The notes under the pieces are model-generated. The model was not told where the DNA came from, made no database searches, and saw only the letters and a program-made list of their open reading frames with translations. Source: an uncultured Lachnospira sp. (GTDB taxonomy: Bacteria; Bacillota; Clostridia; Lachnospirales; Lachnospiraceae). Taken from it: DNA of 19,769 nt. The stretch is taken from assembly GCA_934359185.1 (NCBI GenBank), contig CAKRLE010000018.1:1-19769 (forward strand), written 5' to 3'. The number at the start of each line of letters is the position of its first letter. The stretch's first letter is position 1. Position numbers and translations under genes: made by a program. Shown here in pieces: positions 15,563-19,769 of this stretch.

Positions 15563-15591
15563 ATAATATCACAGATACCGGACGTTGTCAA
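15563..15591 (-). promoter_or_regulatory. Promoter of the XRE/methyltransferase operon, with CCGG in its spacer
   Basis: On the minus strand a consensus TTGACA (15591-15586), 17-base spacer and TATTAT (15568-15563). The spacer contains CCGG (15578-15581), the recognition sequence of MspI-type enzymes. Transcription would start near 15556, about 28 bases before the XRE ATG. Confidence 0.75.
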
Positions 15592-15600
15592 CATTTATAA

Positions 15601-15630
15601 TGCGTTCGCTTGATTTATGTTTCAAACGCA
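15601..15630. promoter_or_regulatory. Inverted repeat upstream of the XRE promoter (candidate controller site)
   Basis: TGCGTTCG (15601-15608) and CAAACGCA (15623-15630) are inverted copies with one mismatch, spaced 14 bases. A related GCGAAAACG lies at 15635-15643. The position upstream of the -35 would suit an activator site. It is not proven to bind the XRE protein. Confidence 0.4.
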
Positions 15631-15671
15631 CTAGGCGAAAACGACATTTGTTAATAAACTTCTAAGAAATT

Positions 15672-17273
15672 TTATTCAGTATACTTCACATACTCAACGC
15701 TCATGCTGCCTGCATCTGCCTTAACAGTGCTGTCATGGCGAATGAACATTCCGTTCTTGATGCCGACCCATCTTCCAGCCTTCGCCTCAATTGTTATTGG
15801 GTGTGAGTATGTCACGCCGTCTGCACTTATTTCAATAGTAACCTCCTCAACTGGTGCATTCTTAACCGGAAGCCCCAGCTCATAATGGTCTACTGTACCA
15901 GTCTGTGTTACTGTGTATTTTACATACACCTCACCTGATGTGCCGATTGTGAAGTCCTTCACTTCATTTTTAATTTCATCTGTGTATGGAGTATCGCAGT
16001 CAAAATTCTGTATGCCTGTCACATGATATGTCCTTATGCCATCTGCATTTTTCTCAAATGTCACAGCACAATACTTCATCCCGAGTGAAATATATCCAGC
16101 CACATCACCCTCATTCATGTCCGAAATATTCAATTTAGTAACACAGCCAAAATGTGGTGCTGGCCACTTCTGAAGAAGAATATTCCTTGTGTCACCGAGA
16201 GGTCTGCCAGGAACTGCTGCCACCGCATTTAATTTCAACGCATCACCAGTAAGCTCATACCATTCTTTATCATAATTAGCATTCCACTGCCACTGGAGCG
16301 ATAAATCCTTTCCAGTAAAATCATCCGATGTATCAGGCTCGCATATAGGATAACTTGCACCTACATCCGGCTTGTCATACTCCATAACAGGCTCGCCATA
16401 TATATTGCCCGGCTTGTTAACACCGATAACTGGCCAGTCTTCTTCCCAGTGCATTGGCTGAAGATGTATTATTCTTCCTGCTGCGTAGACATCCTGAAAA
16501 TGTATAAACCAGTCCTGACCTGTAACAGTGTCAACCCATGCTCCCTGGTGAGGTCCGTTAACCGGTGAATCCCCCTGACGCATGACAACTCTATACTCGT
16601 ATGGTCCAAATGGATTCTTAGAACGCAGAACTGTCTGCCATCCTGTCTTAACGCCACCTGCCGGTGCAAATACATAATACCAACCGTTACGCTTGTACAT
16701 CTTAGGGCCTTCTATTGTTACCTGGTCATTCTCATTGCCATCAAATATCTTAACCTCTTCGCCGATTAGTCCCATTCCATCTGGCTTCATCTCCACCATA
16801 TGAAGAACACTCTTATATCCAATACGGCTCTTGGCAACACCTGCAACAAGATACGCTCTTCCGTCATCATCCCAGAATGGACATGTGTCAATCCAGCCAG
16901 CACCCGGTCTTATATTAACTGGCTCACTCCATTTGCCGAGTGGGTCAGTTGCTGTTGTCATATATATGCCTTCATCTGGCATAGGAAAGCATACATAATA
17001 TGTTCCCTCATGATATCTTATTGATGGTGCCCACACACCACATCCATGAATAGGATTTCTATATCTGAACTCTGGAATCCTATCTATACAATAATTAACA
17101 ACCTTCCAGTTAACAAGATCCTTTGAATGTAGTAATGGAAGACCCGGCGCATTGCTGAAACTTGATGCAACCATATAATAATCGTCCCCCACCCTAATCG
17201 CATCAGGGTCTGAATAATCCGCATAAAGAACCGGATTCCTGTATTTACCATTACCTAAATCTGCAGCCCACAT
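15672..17273 (-). CDS. Glycoside hydrolase family 43 (beta-xylosidase / alpha-L-arabinofuranosidase type)
   Basis: This 533-residue enzyme without signal peptide probably acts in the cytoplasm on imported xylan or arabinoxylan fragments. The five-bladed propeller spans residues 1 to about 310. The three catalytic acids are visible: Asp22 in YSDPDAI (general base), Asp129 in WIDTCPFWDDDG (pKa modulator) and Glu188 in IEGPKMYKRNGWYY (general acid). The HQG near 242 is also typical of the clan. The C-terminal 200 residues form a beta-sandwich of the GH43 C-terminal (concanavalin-like) type (LSLQWQWNAN). Family and fold are firm. Xylosidase versus arabinofuranosidase activity cannot be settled. 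GGAGG precedes the ATG. The promoter is at 17335-17363. No strong terminator follows the stop, so reading may continue into the XRE operon. Confidence 0.92.
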   Translation of the reverse strand: MWAADLGNGKYRNPVLYADYSDPDAIRVGDDYYMVASSFSNAPGLPLLHSKDLVNWKVVNYCIDRIPEFRYRNPIHGCGVWAPSIRYHEGTYYVCFPMPDEGIYMTTATDPLGKWSEPVNIRPGAGWIDTCPFWDDDGRAYLVAGVAKSRIGYKSVLHMVEMKPDGMGLIGEEVKIFDGNENDQVTIEGPKMYKRNGWYYVFAPAGGVKTGWQTVLRSKNPFGPYEYRVVMRQGDSPVNGPHQGAWVDTVTGQDWFIHFQDVYAAGRIIHLQPMHWEEDWPVIGVNKPGNIYGEPVMEYDKPDVGASYPICEPDTSDDFTGKDLSLQWQWNANYDKEWYELTGDALKLNAVAAVPGRPLGDTRNILLQKWPAPHFGCVTKLNISDMNEGDVAGYISLGMKYCAVTFEKNADGIRTYHVTGIQNFDCDTPYTDEIKNEVKDFTIGTSGEVYVKYTVTQTGTVDHYELGLPVKNAPVEEVTIEISADGVTYSHPITIEAKAGRWVGIKNGMFIRHDSTVKADAGSMSVEYVKYTE

Positions 17274-17334
17274 ATAATCCTCCTACTCTGCCTGCACATT
17301 ACATGCCGCATTCTTCATTTATATCTTAATTCAG

Positions 17335-17363
17335 ATTATACATAACATTTTTTGCTTTATCAA
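17335..17363 (-). promoter_or_regulatory. GH43 gene promoter
   Basis: On the minus strand TTGATA (17363-17358), 17 bases, then a perfect TATAAT (17340-17335). The leader before the ATG is about 55-60 bases. Confidence 0.7.
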
Positions 17364-17367
17364 TAAC

Positions 17368-17390
17368 TTTTGTAAAATAGTTTTATAAAA
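17368..17390. promoter_or_regulatory. Paired TTTTRTAAAA palindromes beside the GH43 promoter
   Basis: TTTTGTAAAA (17368-17377) and TTTTATAAAA (17381-17390) are two near-palindromic decamers 13 bases apart, starting five bases upstream of the GH43 -35. They could be a regulator site, or simply A+T-rich promoter DNA. Confidence 0.3.
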
Positions 17391-17465
17391 GTATGTTAAT
17401 TAGCGCAACAGACTTTTTAATGTTGAAAAGGACTTTTGACTCTTGCATTATTAATATTTTATATG

Positions 17466-17494
17466 TTGACAGGGCTGAATATATGTGATACATT
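17466..17494 (+). promoter_or_regulatory. PadR operon promoter (extended -10)
   Basis: A consensus TTGACA (17466-17471), a 17-base spacer ending in TGA, then TACATT (17489-17494). The TGn element makes it an extended -10 promoter. Transcription would begin near 17501, inside the first operator copy. Confidence 0.65.
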
Positions 17495-17541
17495 TACTAC
17501 GTCAATCGTAGTACGACAGTCGTATTATGTCAGACGTAGTA
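17495..17541. promoter_or_regulatory. Two tandem inverted-repeat operators for the PadR repressor
   Basis: Copy 1 is TACTACG-TCAAT-CGTAGTA (17495-17513), a perfect 7-bp inverted repeat. Copy 2 is TATTATG-TCAGA-CGTAGTA (17523-17541), with two changes in its left half. The copies are 28 bases apart start to start. CGACAGTCG, itself a palindrome, fills the gap. The block covers the transcription start and early leader, the right place for auto-repression by the PadR protein encoded next. Confidence 0.75.
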
Positions 17542-17566
17542 AATATTATCAGATTAAGGAGGATTT

Positions 17567-17947
17567 ATGAGCGGTATCAGCAGTGATGTCATTCGTGGCT
17601 ACAACGATACGATGATTCTGTATCTTCTGCTTGATAAGCCATCCTACGGTTATGAGATATCCAAAAAAATCAAGGAATTGTCTAATGAAAAATACATCAT
17701 TAAAGAGACAACTCTCTATTCTGCATTTACACGGATGGAAAAAAATGGATATATAACATCATTCTATGATGATAACAATTCAAGCGGAAAGCGTAGAACC
17801 TACTACCAGATTACATCAGCAGGAATTAACTATTATCATGAAAAATGTAACGAATGGCTTATAACAAAGGAAGTCGTTGAAAAATTTATCAATAATGATT
17901 TGTCAGATAACATACAAATCGGAGAGGAACATTATGGAAACAATTAA
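17567..17947 (+). CDS. PadR-family transcriptional repressor
   Basis: This 126-residue protein has the PadR winged-helix domain: MILYLLLDKPSYGYEISKKIKELS (about 17-40), the recognition helix region KETTLYSAFTRMEKNGYITSFYDD, and the wing GKRRTYYQITSAGINYYHEK (about 76-95). A short C-terminal helix would form the dimer. PadR proteins of this short type usually repress their own operon and respond to antibiotics or envelope damage. The ATG follows AAGGAGG. The stop overlaps the start of the next gene by 14 bases, so the two are translationally coupled. The operator pair directly upstream fits autoregulation. Confidence 0.92.
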   Translation: MSGISSDVIRGYNDTMILYLLLDKPSYGYEISKKIKELSNEKYIIKETTLYSAFTRMEKNGYITSFYDDNNSSGKRRTYYQITSAGINYYHEKCNEWLITKEVVEKFINNDLSDNIQIGEEHYGNN

Positions 17948-18938
17948 AAATTATCTTGAAAGCATGTTCATGTCTCTGCCTAACACCCCAGAGGTATACA
18001 AAGCTAAAGATGAGTTATGGCAGATGATGGAGGACAAATACACCGAATTAAAAGCTGAAGGCAAGACTGAAAATGAAGCTGTAGGCATTGTAATATCGGA
18101 ATTCGGCAACCTCGACGAGATTGCCAAGGACTTAGGCATCGACAACGTAGTCAGCAAAAAACCAGACCTTGAAAAGAAACTTTTTAACATTGACATAGCA
18201 AAGGATTATATAAGTTCTTACAGCCACCGCGCATGTTTTCTCTCTCTGGGAGTTATGCTGTGTATATTGTCAATATGCTTCCCGATATTCGGAGAAGGAT
18301 TATGCAGCGTATCCCCACTGTACACAGATGCTTTAGAAGCTGTGAGCATATGCCTTATGTTTGTATCCGTCGCTGTTGGAGTTGCCCTGATTATCTATTC
18401 TAATATCTCTGTCAGCAGATGGAACTTCTTGAAATATGAACCATATATAACAGACATGGCAACAACTGGTTACATTAACGAACGCCACACAGCATACAAA
18501 CAGGCATACGCTGTATCACTGGTTATCGGTGTAGCTCTGTGTATAATAAGTGTAACTCCAGTTATTATTATCGATGCTCTTCCATCAACAACCGATAGTG
18601 ATTTTGCAGACTGCCTTTCATGCTGCCTGTTATTCATATTTGTAGCAATTGGCGTATTTCTTATTGTTAACAGCTCACTCAATATGGGCATATACAAAAG
18701 ACTTCTGTCACTAAATGACAACAAAACTGTAAGTGGCAATTATGTCCATGCACAGAAAACCGCATATCAGTATGATAATAAAACGCTTAACATCATTATG
18801 TCTGTGTACTGGCCAACGATAACTTGCATCTACCTCTGCATAAGTTTTCTTACATTTGCTTGGAATATCACATGGATTATATGGCCTGTTGCAGCTGTTA
18901 TCAACGCACTTATAGAAAATATTTGGGGACATAAATAA
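17934..18938 (+). CDS. Permease-prefix-domain membrane protein
   Basis: This 334-residue protein starts with a soluble domain of about 65 residues (YLESMFMSLPNTPEVYKAKDELWQMMEDKYTELKAEGKTENEAVGIVISEFGNLDEIAKDL). That is the permease prefix domain commonly encoded beside PadR regulators. Six or so hydrophobic segments follow in pairs (ACFLSLGVMLCILSICFPIFG, ICLMFVSVAVGVALIIYS, AVSLVIGVALCIISVTPVIII, LLFIFVAIGVFLIVNSS and two near the end). I place the start at the ATG at 17934, after GGAGAGG. An upstream in-frame ATG at 17877 lies inside padR and would add 19 unrelated residues. The function is unknown. Family context suggests an accessory membrane component of the PadR-controlled envelope response. 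Confidence 0.85.
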   Translation: METIKNYLESMFMSLPNTPEVYKAKDELWQMMEDKYTELKAEGKTENEAVGIVISEFGNLDEIAKDLGIDNVVSKKPDLEKKLFNIDIAKDYISSYSHRACFLSLGVMLCILSICFPIFGEGLCSVSPLYTDALEAVSICLMFVSVAVGVALIIYSNISVSRWNFLKYEPYITDMATTGYINERHTAYKQAYAVSLVIGVALCIISVTPVIIIDALPSTTDSDFADCLSCCLLFIFVAIGVFLIVNSSLNMGIYKRLLSLNDNKTVSGNYVHAQKTAYQYDNKTLNIIMSVYWPTITCIYLCISFLTFAWNITWIIWPVAAVINALIENIWGHK

Positions 18939-18956
18939 AATCAGAAAGGAGTCATT

Positions 18957-19691
18957 ATGAAAAAGAATGTATACCTGACCATCATAACCATTGTTACAAT
19001 CGCATGTATCATAATCGGTACATTTTCCCATGTAATCTTCGGTTTGGGTGGATTTATCAAATATGTCGTTACTGATAAGTACGAGATTTTGAATAATTCG
19101 GACATATCTGATGAATCATACAGTGATAGTAATATATCTCTGGATGCTTTTAAAAATATAGTTATTGATACAGATGTAATAGACATAACAGTTGTATCCG
19201 GCGACAGTTTCAGCTATTCTCTCAACTGCAATAAAAAACTGACGCCATCAATCTCTGTATCCAATGATACGCTTAATATCACACAGGGTAGAATCAGGAG
19301 TGTCAACATCTTTGGATTCCACAATGTAAAATGTAAGATGAAAGTAACTGTTCCATCTGGAACCACTCTTAATTCAGCTGATATCAAATCGGATGTTGGC
19401 AACATCAAAATTAATAATGTTAATTTTACTAATATGGCTATCAGCACAGATGTGGGCAATATTGATTTAAGCAGCATAAAATTTGATAAATTAAAGATAT
19501 CATCTGATGTTGGTAATATTAATATATCTGATATAGACGGAATTGACGCATGTGATATAAACATTGCTTCCGATATCGGCTCAATCAATTATCTTGGCAC
19601 AACCTACAGGAACAATTATAATAAGTTATCCACCAATGCGGAGAAATCTTTGACAATAACAACTGATATTGGAAATGTTGATATTAAATAG
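18957..19691 (+). CDS. DUF4097 beta-strand-repeat envelope protein
   Basis: This 244-residue protein has an N-terminal membrane anchor (residues 6-24, hydrophobic) followed by an extracellular DUF4097 region. Repeats on one pattern are visible: IKSDVGNIKI, ISTDVGNIDL, ISSDVGNINI, IASDIGSINY and ITTDIGNVDI, about 20-35 residues apart. These would stack as a right-handed beta-helix or adhesin-like sheet. Similar proteins (YvlB/LiaG type) accompany PspC, PadR or two-component genes in envelope-stress loci. AAAGGAG precedes the ATG. It begins 18 bases after the previous stop, so it is the third gene of the PadR operon. The stop at 19689-19691 is followed by 78 bases with no clear terminator. Confidence 0.88.
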   Translation: MKKNVYLTIITIVTIACIIIGTFSHVIFGLGGFIKYVVTDKYEILNNSDISDESYSDSNISLDAFKNIVIDTDVIDITVVSGDSFSYSLNCNKKLTPSISVSNDTLNITQGRIRSVNIFGFHNVKCKMKVTVPSGTTLNSADIKSDVGNIKINNVNFTNMAISTDVGNIDLSSIKFDKLKISSDVGNINISDIDGIDACDINIASDIGSINYLGTTYRNNYNKLSTNAEKSLTITTDIGNVDIK

Positions 19692-19769
19692 AAAGCTACT
19701 AACGGGAGTTGAACTGTATTAAGTCTAATTTTCCATTTCATAGTGTTTTATGGCTTTGTACCATATATC

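Noticed and set aside
17877..17933. Longer N-terminus for the permease-prefix protein
   Set aside because: It lies within padR, lacks a ribosome site and is not part of the prefix domain; the ATG at 17934 has GGAGAGG.

Overview
The window reads as a chromosomal segment of a low-GC, Gram-positive anaerobe of the Clostridia, most likely a Lachnospiraceae gut commensal. The basis is the gene families present: a PcrA with a C-terminal Tudor-like domain, a PspA/YdjI pair, a DUF1836 regulator, a YerC/TrpR-like repressor, a MacB-type ABC fusion, a SleB-type hydrolase, a cytoplasmic GH43 enzyme and a PadR/permease-prefix/DUF4097 operon. AAAGGAG-like ribosome sites and TTGACA/TATAAT promoters fit too. 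The species cannot be fixed from the sequence.

Layout. Positions 1-7000 are read leftwards: rlmCD (23S rRNA methyltransferase), a small acidic membrane protein, pcrA, a YdjI-like SPFH protein and pspA. The pspA promoter faces a rightward promoter for a DUF1836 protein. Between them lies a 275-bp, almost fully self-complementary element (7048-7322). The DUF1836 gene converges on a leftward pair, the fused ABC transporter and yerC, across an 18-bp terminator stem. A divergent promoter pair at 11405-11505 serves the ABC transporter (left) and a secreted coiled-coil/SleB cell-wall hydrolase (right).

Positions 12670-15630 hold a compact, A+T-rich type II restriction-modification island. An MspI-like endonuclease (+) sits tail-to-tail with a C5-cytosine methyltransferase (-). 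The methyltransferase is translationally coupled to an upstream XRE regulator. The endonuclease carries a TD-X17-S-X-K catalytic signature and a roughly 160-residue N-terminal extension. CCGG, the MspI target, occurs in the spacer of the methyltransferase operon's promoter, which suggests methylation feedback. The endonuclease has no obvious promoter and may be read from the host hydrolase gene.

To the right are a GH43 beta-xylosidase/arabinofuranosidase (-) and a divergent PadR operon (+) preceded by two tandem copies of a 19-bp inverted-repeat operator at the start of transcription. That operon encodes a PadR repressor, a permease-prefix membrane protein and a DUF4097 protein, a typical envelope-stress type module.

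The best candidates for something undescribed are the restriction-modification island with its promoter-embedded CCGG and variant nuclease, and the giant palindrome between the pspA and DUF1836 promoters.
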